A stretch of DNA of 64,000 bases from assembly GCF_003416895.1 (NCBI RefSeq), contig NZ_QVIO01000010.1, positions 124,001-188,000 of the forward strand, written 5' to 3'. Every line of letters begins with the position of its first letter. Within the stretch, counting starts at the first letter, position 1. This DNA is from Duganella sp. BJB476. Its GTDB lineage: Bacteria > Pseudomonadota > Gammaproteobacteria > Burkholderiales > Burkholderiaceae_D. The translations under genes and the position numbers were made by a program. Positions 40,343 through 48,789 of this stretch are shown piece by piece. The notes under the pieces were generated by a model. The model was given only the letters and a program-made list of their open reading frames with translations. It was not told the origin of the DNA and searched no databases.

Positions 40343-42715
40343 TTAGAAAAGGCTGGCTTGCGCCGTGGTCAGGCTGGTAAAACTGTCGTGCATCGGCAGC
40401 AGGATGGAATCGGCGATCGGCTGCAGTTGCTTGGTCAGATAGTGCTCGTAGTCGATATTCGAGCGCATCACTTCGGTCGGCTCGGGGCCGCTGGTGGTCA
40501 TCACGTAGCTGATCCAGCCGCCGTTCTGGTAGCGCAGCGGGCGATGCTGCGCCTGATTGTACTCGTCGGCCAAACGCGCGGCGCGCACTTGCGGCGGCAC
40601 GTTGACCTTGTATTCGTCCAGCCGCTGGCGCAGGCGCTTGCGGTACACCAGCAGCTCGTCGTAGTCGCCGGACATGGTCTTGCGCGCATAGTCGCGCACG
40701 AATTCCTGGTAGGGCTCGTCCTTGAAGATGCGCGTGAACAGGCCTTGCTGGAACTGCTGCGCCAGCGGCGTCCAGTCGCTGCGCGCCACTTCCAGGCCGC
40801 GATAGATGACCTCTTCTTCGCCCTTGGCGTTGATGGTCAGGCCGGCGTAGCGTTTCTTGCTGCCCGTCTCCGTGCCGCGGATGGTCGGCATGAAGAACTT
40901 TTGATAGTGCGTGTCGAACTCGATTTCGAGATGGCATTCCAGGCCGTGTTTTTCCATCAGCATGGTGCGCCACCAGGTGTTGATCTTGCCGGCCAGTCCT
41001 TCGCTGATGGCCAGCGCCTCGCTGTTTGCGTATTCCTTTTTCAGCCAGATGAAGATGGAATCGGTGTCGCCGTAGATCACGTCGTAGCCTTCCGCCTCGA
41101 CCAGCTCGCGGGTCTGCTTCATCATCTGGTGGCCGCGCAGCGTGACCGAGGAGACCAGGCGCGGATTGAAGAAACGGCATTCGGTCGCGCCCAGCACGCC
41201 GCAGAAGGAATTCATCAGCAGCTTCAAGGCTTGCGACAACGGCTCGTTCTTGGCGCGCTTGGCGGCGTCGCGCTGCTTCCAGATTTGCGTGGTGATCTCG
41301 GGCAGGCAGTGGCGCGTTCGCGAGAACACGGTGCCGTTGACGCCCTCCACCACCGTCGACTGGTCGGCGGCGTTTTCGCCTTCGATCAGGCCGACCGGAT
41401 CGACCAGGAAGGTGCGGATGATGGAGGGATACAGGCTTTTGTAATCGAGCACCACGACCGAGTCGTACAGGCCGGGCTTGGAGTCCATGACGAAGCCGCC
41501 CGGCGAGGCGCCGCCGGACACGTCGCCCACGCTGGGCGCCACATAGCCTTCGCGATGCATGCGCGGCAGGTAGTGATGGCCGAAGGCGGCGATCGATCCG
41601 CCCAGGTGGTCGGCCTGCAAGCCCGTCACCGTGGCGCGCTCGATCATGAAGGCCAGCAGGTTGGCCTTGTCGAAGATGCGCGTGACCAGCTCGCAGTCCT
41701 TGAGGTTGTAGTGGGCCAGCGCCGGCTTGTCTTCGTGGAAGCGGCGTTCGATCTCGGCCATCTTGTCGTAGACGTCGCCGATGTCCTTGCCCTCGCCCAG
41801 CATGGCCTGCGACACGTTCTCCAGGCTGAAGGACGGGAAGGTCCAAGACGCCGCCTTCAGCGCATCGATGCCGTCGAGGACGATGCGGCCGACCACCGGC
41901 GCGAACATATAGCCCTGCTTGCCGGGATGCTCGCGCCACTCGATGGTCTTGCGCTCGCGACCCAGCGCCAGCGGGATCTTGTGCTTGTCGGCGTTTTTTT
42001 GCAGCACGCGCAGGTCGAACTGCACCACGTTCCAGCCGATCAGCACATCGGGATCGTGGCGCACGAACCAGGCGTTGAGTTTCTCGATCAGCTGGCGCGG
42101 CGTGGCACAGTATTCCAGGTCGAAGTCGATCTCTTGCGACGACTCCTGCGGCGCGCCCAGCATGTAGACCTGGCGCTGGCCGCAGCCTTCCAGCGCGATC
42201 GAATACAAATCCTCGAAGGCACTGGTCTCGATATCGAGCGACACCATTTTCAGCTTGGGGCGGTACTCGGGCGCGGGCTTGAGCTTGCAGTTGTGGATGA
42301 CGCCGGCGCCCTCCACGCGGCCGCCTTCGAACTGCACGGCGGCGGTGATGAAGCGCTCCATCAGGTAACGCTCGGGCGGACGGATATCGGCCTCAAGCAT
42401 TTTGATGCCGTGCTCGCGCAAGGTGCGTTCCAGCGCGGTCAGCTGCTTGTAGCGGGAGGCGTAGATGCCGACCACCGGTTCCTGCTCGAAGGTCTTCAGC
42501 GCCAGCTCGCGCAGCTCGATGCCGGACTTGTCGTCGATCAGCGCCTCGATGGCCGAGCGCTGCCGGGCCTCGGCGAAAGCCACCGAAGTCTGGGCGGTCA
42601 GGCGGATCTTTTTCGGGCCGTCGTCGGTCGCCAGCCAGAATTCGATCTCCGTCCCATAGTCCGCGTCTTGCCAGTGGCGAGTCAGGATAAAGCCGTGTTG
42701 GGCGGTTTGCGTCAT
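40343..42715 (-). CDS. polB: DNA polymerase II (family B)
   Basis: A 790-residue repair polymerase (E. coli PolB 783). The 3'-5' exonuclease motifs are DIETS (Exo I), GWNVVQFDLRVL (Exo II) and YNLKDCELV (Exo III). Polymerase motif A is DYKSLYPSIIRTF, motif B KLLMNSFCGVLG and motif C YGDTDS. It restarts forks and bypasses lesions as part of the SOS response. A LexA box and a TATAAT lie directly upstream, so close that transcription should begin at or near the ATG. The next gene follows in 11 bp. Confidence 0.97.
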   Translation of the reverse strand: MTQTAQHGFILTRHWQDADYGTEIEFWLATDDGPKKIRLTAQTSVAFAEARQRSAIEALIDDKSGIELRELALKTFEQEPVVGIYASRYKQLTALERTLREHGIKMLEADIRPPERYLMERFITAAVQFEGGRVEGAGVIHNCKLKPAPEYRPKLKMVSLDIETSAFEDLYSIALEGCGQRQVYMLGAPQESSQEIDFDLEYCATPRQLIEKLNAWFVRHDPDVLIGWNVVQFDLRVLQKNADKHKIPLALGRERKTIEWREHPGKQGYMFAPVVGRIVLDGIDALKAASWTFPSFSLENVSQAMLGEGKDIGDVYDKMAEIERRFHEDKPALAHYNLKDCELVTRIFDKANLLAFMIERATVTGLQADHLGGSIAAFGHHYLPRMHREGYVAPSVGDVSGGASPGGFVMDSKPGLYDSVVVLDYKSLYPSIIRTFLVDPVGLIEGENAADQSTVVEGVNGTVFSRTRHCLPEITTQIWKQRDAAKRAKNEPLSQALKLLMNSFCGVLGATECRFFNPRLVSSVTLRGHQMMKQTRELVEAEGYDVIYGDTDSIFIWLKKEYANSEALAISEGLAGKINTWWRTMLMEKHGLECHLEIEFDTHYQKFFMPTIRGTETGSKKRYAGLTINAKGEEEVIYRGLEVARSDWTPLAQQFQQGLFTRIFKDEPYQEFVRDYARKTMSGDYDELLVYRKRLRQRLDEYKVNVPPQVRAARLADEYNQAQHRPLRYQNGGWISYVMTTSGPEPTEVMRSNIDYEHYLTKQLQPIADSILLPMHDSFTSLTTAQASLF

Positions 42716-42721
42716 GCTAGA

Positions 42722-42750
42722 ATTATACTGTATGCGCATACAGCCCGCAA
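42722..42750 (-). promoter_or_regulatory. LexA box and promoter of polB
   Basis: The 16-bp perfect palindrome CTGTATGCGCATACAG (42728-42743) matches the CTGT-N8-ACAG LexA box. On the minus strand TATAAT (42727-42722) follows directly and TTGCGG (42750-42745) is a possible -35 at 17 bp, so the LexA box fills the spacer. The start would be about 42715, the first base of the polB ATG. Confidence 0.9.
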
Positions 42751-42758
42751 AACAATCG

Positions 42759-42843
42759 AGGGTCAAGTCTGTCATTCGGACACGAGCTCTACAGTAGCAG
42801 GCTGCTACGGTAGAGCTCGTGTCCGAATGTCAGACTTGACCCC
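42759..42843. repeat. Palindromic repeat, copy 2 (two mismatches in the arms)
   Basis: About 41-bp arms with two internal mismatches, around an apical GTAGCAG-G-CTGCTAC. The outer 26 bases match copy 1 at 15944-16028 with one to two changes; the inner core differs (AGCTCTACAGTAGCAG side) yet remains self-complementary. It begins 4 bp after the stop of the TonB receptor 2 gene and ends about 15 bp upstream of the polB -35 region. Confidence 0.93.
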
Positions 42844-42847
42844 GGTG

Positions 42848-45385
42848 TTAGTACTTCACGTCCAGCTTGATGCTGAAGTAGCGGAACACGTCACGTGGCG
42901 GCACCCAGTTGTTGACCGTCACCGCCGGCGAGGTGCCGGTCGGGCCGGTGCGGAAGGTCGGGCCGCTGGCGTTGGCGTTCGGGATGTAGAAGCGGTCGAA
43001 CAGATTGTTCACCCGGAAGCTGATGCCGTAACGGTCCTTCGGGTCCTTCACGCCAAAGCCCAGGTCGGTAATGCTGTAGCCGGCGTTGAACGAACGTGGG
43101 TCGTTGTTGATGTTGGTGTAGTACTTGTCCTGGTAACGCACGTTGAGGTTGACGAAACCATTGACCGGCAGCGCAGGCACAGGGAACTCGTAGTTGGCGC
43201 CGAGGTTCAGCTTGATCTTCGGCGTACCCGGAAAGGTGCTGTGGTCCAGGTTCTGCACGCCGGTGGTCGAACCAGGCGCGATCGGGAAGCAGCTGGTGTT
43301 CTGGCCGGCGATCGAACCATTGGCCGCCAGTTTGGTCGTGCCGACCGCGACGTTGGTGGTGTCGGCATAGCACGGACCGTTGGCCCACTTCTCGATCGTC
43401 GGCAGCGTGAACGCCAGCGCCGCGTTGATGGTCAGGTCCTTGGCCGCCAGCAGGTTGGCGTCGAGTTCAAAGCCGTGCGTGCGGATGCGCGGGATCGAAT
43501 TGAGCTGGCTGTAGATGGTCGGATCGTTCGGCAGCACGTAGGTCACGTTCTGCTGGTAGTTGAAGAACTCCGAGTTGTACACCGTGGCCGCCAGCGACAT
43601 GCGGTTGTCGAACAGATTGGCCTTGGCGCCGATCTCCATGGTCTGGCTGGTCTCCGGGCTCACCGGGAACGCCGCCACCGCCTTCAGGCCGGACGTCACG
43701 TCGTACGCCTTGCCCTTGTAGCCGGTCGCGCCCATCATGTACACCATCACCTCCGGCGTCAGCTGCTTCTGCAGGCTGACCTTGCCGGTATAGGACCGGT
43801 CGGAATTGCCGGTGCTCTGGAACTGGTCCACGCCCACCGCGCCGGGCACGAAGCTGGCGCGGTCCACCTGGTTGGTGTAGTAGTTGCGCGCATAGTGGAA
43901 GCCCGAGATTTCCTGGTTGCTGCGCAAGCCGGCCTCCAGCGTCCAGGTCGGGGCGAACTCCCACGAGGCCTGGCCGAACAAGGCCTTGTTGGTGTTGTAG
44001 ATGTCGGTGTAGTAGTTGGTCGGGCTGGAGTTGGAGTTGGCGTTGCACAGCGTCGGCGCCACGCAGTAGCCGCGGATGAAGTGGCGGTAGATCTCGTTAT
44101 GCGCCAGCCACAGGCCGGCCACGTACTTGAAGCTGCCCTTGTCCGGCGAGACGTAGCGGATCTCCTGCGTCTTGGCGCGGATGTCGTAGGTGCCGTACTG
44201 GTTGTTCCCCTGCGTCAGCGCGGTCTTGCCGGTTTCGGCGATGGTCGGCACGTCGGCGAAGTCCTGGTCGCGGAAGTCGTTGGCCAGGTATTTGTCCACC
44301 GAGGTGATCGACATCAGCTGCGCATCGTTGGGCAAGGTGTAGGTCAGCTTGAGGCCGGTGCCACGGTCGCTGGAGACCAGGCCGGTCGGGAAGTCGCGGC
44401 GCACGTTGCGGTTGTTCGGATCGTTGACGTCGATCCCGGCCAGCACCGTGCCGGCCGGCAGCAGCGGATTGCCGTTGAGATAAACGCCGTTCGTGCCCAC
44501 CGGGGTCGACACCAGGTTGCCCGCCGCGGCCGAGCCGGTGCGCAGGACGAAACCGTTGATGGCGGTCACGCCACGGGTGTTTTCCATGTAGTTGTAGTGC
44601 GGCGTCAGGTCGACCGAGACGTTATCCAGCGGCGTCCATTGCAGCTTGGCCAGGAAGGTCTTGCCGCCCGAGCCGTTGACGTCGCGGCCGTCGGTCAGGT
44701 TGTGGAAGGTGCCCGGCAGGCGCGTGTCGCTGGCGGCGATGCGCATCGCGAACTGGTCGTTGATGCGGCCGCCCATCGAGGCGTTCACGCGCCATTCATG
44801 GTCGCTGGTCAGGTAGGTGCTGCCGCGATAAACCATCGGTCCGGACAGCGGCTTGGTGACGATGTTGATCGCGCCGGCCACCGCCGATTTGCCGAACAGC
44901 GTGCTCTGCGGCCCCTTCAGCACTTCGATGCGGGTGATGTCGGCCAGGTCCTTGAAGGCCTGGAACTGGGTGGCGATGGGGATGTCGTCGATGATGACGG
45001 CCACGTCCGACTCGACGCCGATGCCGACCGAGACGGTGCCGATGCCGCGCATGAAGATGGCGTTGTTGGCGGCGGTGGTGCCGGAGCTGATGGTCAGCGA
45101 CGGCATCATGTTGACCACGTCCTCGATCTCGCGGACGTTGGTGCGCTGGATTTCCTTCTCGCTCATGACCGAGATGGCCATCGGCACGCTTTCCAGTTTT
45201 TCGACGCGCTTGTTGGCGGTCACCACCACGGTTTCCAGCTGGCCGGGTTTGGCGCTCGATTGCTCCTGCGCCTGGGCGCCCATGGCAAACAGCGCCAGCG
45301 CCAGGGCCGACGCCAAGGGCGTCATCTTGATGGTGGTCATGGTCGTTGGATGCATGTTTTGATGCTTGTAATTTTTGTTAAACAC
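42848..45385 (-). CDS. TonB-dependent outer-membrane receptor 2
   Basis: An 845-residue receptor. The signal peptide ends at MGAQA, then a TonB-box-like LETVVVTANKRVEKL, a plug domain with DITRIEVLKGPQSTLFGKSAVAG, and a barrel ending FSIKLDVKY. A GTG start at 45385 has an AGGGGA ribosome site; later ATGs (45355, 45340) lack one. Upstream lie a LacI-type palindrome (45554-45567) and a LacI gene, which often control receptors for sugars or aromatic glycosides. Ligand cannot be told from sequence. Confidence 0.9.
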   Translation of the reverse strand: MFNKNYKHQNMHPTTMTTIKMTPLASALALALFAMGAQAQEQSSAKPGQLETVVVTANKRVEKLESVPMAISVMSEKEIQRTNVREIEDVVNMMPSLTISSGTTAANNAIFMRGIGTVSVGIGVESDVAVIIDDIPIATQFQAFKDLADITRIEVLKGPQSTLFGKSAVAGAINIVTKPLSGPMVYRGSTYLTSDHEWRVNASMGGRINDQFAMRIAASDTRLPGTFHNLTDGRDVNGSGGKTFLAKLQWTPLDNVSVDLTPHYNYMENTRGVTAINGFVLRTGSAAAGNLVSTPVGTNGVYLNGNPLLPAGTVLAGIDVNDPNNRNVRRDFPTGLVSSDRGTGLKLTYTLPNDAQLMSITSVDKYLANDFRDQDFADVPTIAETGKTALTQGNNQYGTYDIRAKTQEIRYVSPDKGSFKYVAGLWLAHNEIYRHFIRGYCVAPTLCNANSNSSPTNYYTDIYNTNKALFGQASWEFAPTWTLEAGLRSNQEISGFHYARNYYTNQVDRASFVPGAVGVDQFQSTGNSDRSYTGKVSLQKQLTPEVMVYMMGATGYKGKAYDVTSGLKAVAAFPVSPETSQTMEIGAKANLFDNRMSLAATVYNSEFFNYQQNVTYVLPNDPTIYSQLNSIPRIRTHGFELDANLLAAKDLTINAALAFTLPTIEKWANGPCYADTTNVAVGTTKLAANGSIAGQNTSCFPIAPGSTTGVQNLDHSTFPGTPKIKLNLGANYEFPVPALPVNGFVNLNVRYQDKYYTNINNDPRSFNAGYSITDLGFGVKDPKDRYGISFRVNNLFDRFYIPNANASGPTFRTGPTGTSPAVTVNNWVPPRDVFRYFSIKLDVKY

Positions 45386-45432
45386 TATTGTCCCCTAATT
45401 GACAGATAAAAACTGCTCTGCGTAATCCCATT

Positions 45433-45578
45433 CAGTTGTACGATGTGTAGGCGTTTAACAACAGCTTAGGCCACACCACCGAACTCCCGCGCCGTACCAT
45501 TTCATCAGCTTAAACGGGGTCTCCCCTATGAAATGCCTCTGGTGCCAGTGTGATGGTACCGGTACCAGTTGTACGATG
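45433..45578. repeat. 13-bp direct repeat in the receptor 2 control region
   Basis: CAGTTGTACGATG occurs at 45433-45445 and again at 45566-45578, 133 bp apart. The second copy overlaps the end of the LacI-type palindrome, and the first lies about 50 bp upstream of the receptor start. The 266-bp gap holds no gene. Confidence 0.7.
45554..45567. promoter_or_regulatory. LacI-family operator
   Basis: TGGTACCGGTACCA is a perfect 14-bp palindrome with the central CG typical of LacI/GalR operators. It lies about 170 bp upstream of receptor 2 and about 85 bp beyond the 3' end of the LacI gene at 45652, the likely source of its regulator. Confidence 0.75.
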
Positions 45579-45651
45579 ACTTAGGTTAGTCCGGTGGCCA
45601 GGAGATGTCAATAATTTTCAGAAATGGGGGCGAACCGATTTGTAACAGGCG

Positions 45652-46731
45652 TCAGGCGCTGTCGCGTTCGATGATGGAGAAGCCGATGTCGAGGATGCTG
45701 TCGCTCACTTCGCGTTCCTGCGAGCGTTCGATGATGAAGCGGGCGGCGGTGCTGCCGATGCGGGCGCCGTCGATGCGCACGGTGGTCAGCGCCGGCTGCA
45801 AATCGCGCGAGAAGCTCAGATCGCCCAGGCCGACCACGGCCAGCCGGTCCGGCACGGCGATGCCCTTGGCCTGGGCTTCGGTCAGCACGCCCAGCGCCAC
45901 CATGTCCGAGCTGCAGAACAGCGCGTCGATGTCGGGATGGCGGGCCAGCAGTTCGCGCAGGCCGCTGCGGCCCAGGCCGACGTTGGTCGGCGCCGGCACC
46001 ACCCAGCCCGGCACGGCGCTCTCGCCCGGCGCCGCCATGCCGAGGGCGATGGCGGTGTCGGAGAAGGCCTTCATGCGGCGCATCGCGCGCTGGTCGTTGG
46101 CGCTCAGCGTGGCGACGCGACGCTTGCCGCGCGCGTGCAGGTAGCGCGCCACCGCCTCCCCCACCTTTTCGTGGGAAAAGCCGATCAGCATGTCGATAGG
46201 ATCGGGCGTCAGGTCCCAGGTCTCCACCACCGGGATGCCGCTGGTGAGCAGGCGCCGGCGGCCCTGCGGCGAGCGCATGATACCGGTCAGTATCACGCCG
46301 TCGGGACGGCGGCCGATGATGGCCTCCAGCAGTTCGTCCTCGCGCGAGTCTTCATAGCCCGACTGGCCCAGCATCAGCTGGTAGCCGGACGCCGCCAGCG
46401 ACGCCGTCAGCGACTGCACCATCTCCAGGAACACGTTGCCGGAGATGGTGGGAACCACCGCCGCCACCAGGCGGCTCTTGCGCGAGGCCAGGCCGCCGGC
46501 CAGCATATTGGGCACGTAGCCGGTCTGTTCCACCGCTTCCCGCACCCGCAGCAGGATGGCGTCGGACACCGCGTTCGGCGTGTTCAGCGCGCGCGAGGCG
46601 GTGATCGGCGCCACGCCCGCCAGCTTGGCGACGTCGCGCAGCGTGGTGCCGCCGCTTTTGCGCCGGCTGCGGCGCGGCGGCGCTTCCGTCAACGGTGCTG
46701 CATTCGAGTTGTGGTCCGGGGCGTCATCCAT
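45652..46731 (-). CDS. LacI/GntR-type transcriptional regulator
   Basis: A 359-residue LacI-family repressor. A short basic N-terminal tail precedes the HTH (TTLRDVAKLAGVAPITASRA at about 29-48) and the hinge (LRVREAVEQTGYVPNMLAGGLASRKS, in parts LRVREAVEQTGY and GGLASRKS). The sugar-binding-fold effector domain runs from about 88. The last gene of the phosphatase-dehydrogenase unit, 21 bp after the acyl-CoA dehydrogenase. Its likely target is the palindrome upstream of receptor 2. Effector is unknown. Confidence 0.92.
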   Translation of the reverse strand: MDDAPDHNSNAAPLTEAPPRRSRRKSGGTTLRDVAKLAGVAPITASRALNTPNAVSDAILLRVREAVEQTGYVPNMLAGGLASRKSRLVAAVVPTISGNVFLEMVQSLTASLAASGYQLMLGQSGYEDSREDELLEAIIGRRPDGVILTGIMRSPQGRRRLLTSGIPVVETWDLTPDPIDMLIGFSHEKVGEAVARYLHARGKRRVATLSANDQRAMRRMKAFSDTAIALGMAAPGESAVPGWVVPAPTNVGLGRSGLRELLARHPDIDALFCSSDMVALGVLTEAQAKGIAVPDRLAVVGLGDLSFSRDLQPALTTVRIDGARIGSTAARFIIERSQEREVSDSILDIGFSIIERDSA

Positions 46732-46752
46732 GCGGCGATTCTAACACCGGCT

Positions 46753-47982
46753 TCAGTGGCTGCGCGGGGCCTTGTAGCGGGCCAGCTCCATCTTGCCGAT
46801 CTGGCTGCGGTGCACTTCGTCCGGACCATCGGCCAGGCGCAGCGAACGCGCGCCGGCGTAGGCCGAGGCCAGGAAAGGATCGGCCATGCCGCCGCCACCC
46901 TGCACCTGGATCGCCCAGTCGATCACCTTGCAGGCCATCGCCGGCGCCGCCACCTTGATCATGGCGATCTCCTTGGCCGCGACCTTGTTGCCCACCGTGT
47001 CCATCATGTAGGCGGCGTTGAGCACCAGCAGGCGCGCCTGGTCGATCATGATGCGCGACTCGGCGATGCGCTCCAGCGTCACGCCCTGCTCCGCCACCGG
47101 CTTGCCGAAAGCGACGCGGCTCAAGCTGCGCCGGCACATCTGCTCCAGCGCGCGCTCGGCCAGGCCGATCAAACGCATGCAGTGGTGGATGCGGCCAGGC
47201 CCGAGGCGGCCCTGGGCGATTTCGAAACCGCGGCCCTCGCCCAGCAGCAGGTTGGAGGCCGGCACGCGGACGTTGTCGAACACGATTTCGGCGTGGCCGT
47301 GCGGCGCGTCGTCGAAGCCGAACACCGGCAGGTGGCGCAGCACGTTGACGCCCGGCGTATCGCGCGGCACCAGTATCATCGACTGCTGCACATGGCGGTT
47401 GGGGTTATCCGGATCGCTCTTGCCCATGAAGATGAAGACCTTGCAGCGCGGGTCGTTGCCGCCGGAGGACCACCACTTGCGACCGTTGATCACATACTCG
47501 TCGCCGGAACGCACGATGGAGCTGGCGATGTTGGTGGCGTCGGACGAGGCGACGTCCGGCTCGGTCATGCCGAAGCAGGAACGGATGCGGCCATCGAGCA
47601 GCGGCTCCAGCCACTCGCGCTGCTGCGCCTCGGTGCCGTAGCGGGTCAGCACTTCCATGTTGCCGGTGTCCGGCGCCGAGCAGTTGAACACTTCCGGCGC
47701 CCACACGGCGCGGCCCATGATCTCGCACAGCGGCGCGTATTCCAGGTTGGTCAGGCCGGCGCCGTGCTTGGAATCGGGCAGGAACAGATTCCACAAGCCC
47801 GCCGCGCGCGCCTTGAGCTTGAGTTCTTCCATCACCACGGTCGGCACCCAGGCGTCGCCGGCAACGCGGTTGGCGTCGATCTCGGCGTGGAAGCGCGCTT
47901 CGTTCGGATAGATATGCTCGTCCATAAAGGCCGTCAGCCTGGCCTGGAGTTGCTTTACTTTCGGGCTGTAGTCGAAATCCAT
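46753..47982 (-). CDS. Acyl-CoA dehydrogenase (ACAD10/11-like)
   Basis: A 409-residue flavoenzyme. FAD/substrate-binding motifs are CFGMTEPDVASSDATN and WWSSGGNDPRCKVF; the C-terminal helical domain contains FGKPVAEQGVTLERIAESRI and the end DGPDEVHRSQIGKMEL. The GPDEVH motif and the absence of a standard catalytic Glu at the canonical position fit the ACAD10/11-like subgroup, which handles hydroxylated or branched acyl-CoAs. It is 10 bp behind a histidine phosphatase and 21 bp ahead of the LacI gene; substrate unknown. Confidence 0.9.
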   Translation of the reverse strand: MDFDYSPKVKQLQARLTAFMDEHIYPNEARFHAEIDANRVAGDAWVPTVVMEELKLKARAAGLWNLFLPDSKHGAGLTNLEYAPLCEIMGRAVWAPEVFNCSAPDTGNMEVLTRYGTEAQQREWLEPLLDGRIRSCFGMTEPDVASSDATNIASSIVRSGDEYVINGRKWWSSGGNDPRCKVFIFMGKSDPDNPNRHVQQSMILVPRDTPGVNVLRHLPVFGFDDAPHGHAEIVFDNVRVPASNLLLGEGRGFEIAQGRLGPGRIHHCMRLIGLAERALEQMCRRSLSRVAFGKPVAEQGVTLERIAESRIMIDQARLLVLNAAYMMDTVGNKVAAKEIAMIKVAAPAMACKVIDWAIQVQGGGGMADPFLASAYAGARSLRLADGPDEVHRSQIGKMELARYKAPRSH

Positions 47983-47992
47983 GATGCGGTCC

Positions 47993-48697
47993 TTATCGGT
48001 AGGTGACGGCGCCGGGTTGTCCCAGCCATTCCAGGTGCGAGTAGTTGTTCAGGTAACTGAGTGTGAATTGACCGGGGCGTTGCAGCAGCTTGGTGACGGC
48101 GCAATTGGCCAATGTCCAACTGAGCTCCATCACCTGATAGTCCTGCAAGCCAAGCAGGTGCTGCATCAGCGTGGCGATCACGCCGCCGGAGGTGAACACG
48201 ATGGTGGCCTGCTTGCTGCTGTCGGTATCGAGCCGTTCCAGCGCGCCCACGCAGCGGCGGCGGAATTCCGGCCAGGTCTCGCTGTAGTCGTCGTCATGCC
48301 AGCCGCTCATCCAGCGCTGCATGGCGGCGCGGAACAGATGCTCCAGCGCGCGCTGCGGCTCTTCGTGCTGCGCCAGCATCTGATGGAAGGCGACGGCGTC
48401 GTCCACTTCCGGACAATGGCGCCGCAGCACTTCGAGATGATCGAATTCGGCGAAGCCGGGATCGGTGATCCACTCGGTGTCGGCCAGCTGGGCTTTCGGC
48501 AGCTCGGCCAGGCAGGTATCGGCGGTCTGGCGATGACGCGCCATGCCGCCCACCACCACCCGCTGGAAGGACTGGCGACTGTTGGCATACCACTGCCCCA
48601 GCAAGCGCGCCTGCTCGTAGCCCAGCGTCGACAGCTGGTCGTAATTGGCGCTGCCGAACGAAGCCTGCCCGTGGCGCACCAGATAAATTTGTCCCAT
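47993..48697 (-). CDS. Histidine phosphatase family protein
   Basis: A 234-residue phosphoglycerate-mutase-like enzyme. The catalytic RHG motif is at the start (LVRHGQASFGSANYDQLS), a second arginine in MARHRQTADTCL, and a distal catalytic region with FTSGGVIATLMQHLLGL; an expected second His after FTSGG appears replaced by Gly, as in some family members. First gene of the unit with acyl-CoA dehydrogenase and LacI. Co-occurrence of this phosphatase and ACAD is seen in a kinase-dehydrogenase pathway for 4-hydroxy acids, but no APH-like kinase is present here. Confidence 0.87.
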   Translation of the reverse strand: MGQIYLVRHGQASFGSANYDQLSTLGYEQARLLGQWYANSRQSFQRVVVGGMARHRQTADTCLAELPKAQLADTEWITDPGFAEFDHLEVLRRHCPEVDDAVAFHQMLAQHEEPQRALEHLFRAAMQRWMSGWHDDDYSETWPEFRRRCVGALERLDTDSSKQATIVFTSGGVIATLMQHLLGLQDYQVMELSWTLANCAVTKLLQRPGQFTLSYLNNYSHLEWLGQPGAVTYR

Positions 48698-48748
48698 TTT
48701 CTTCCAGCTCCAGATCAAAACACGCACCAGCTTAACGTCCGGCCTATA

Positions 48749-48763
48749 ATTCATCAAATGAAT
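48749..48763. promoter_or_regulatory. LysR-type box upstream of the 48790 regulator
   Basis: ATTCATCAAATGAAT is a perfect 15-bp palindrome with a T-N11-A core, between the divergent histidine phosphatase and LysR genes. It overlaps the end of a TATAAT (48745-48750) on the plus strand, in keeping with autoregulation. Confidence 0.7.
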
Positions 48764-48789
48764 AGTTTTAATTGAGCCGAATAAATTTC

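Noticed and set aside
40358..45409. A 1683-codon open reading frame on the plus strand across polB and TonB receptor 2
   Set aside because: It lies antisense to two well-supported genes, matches no family, and is a by-product of high-GC codon use. It even runs through the palindromic repeat.
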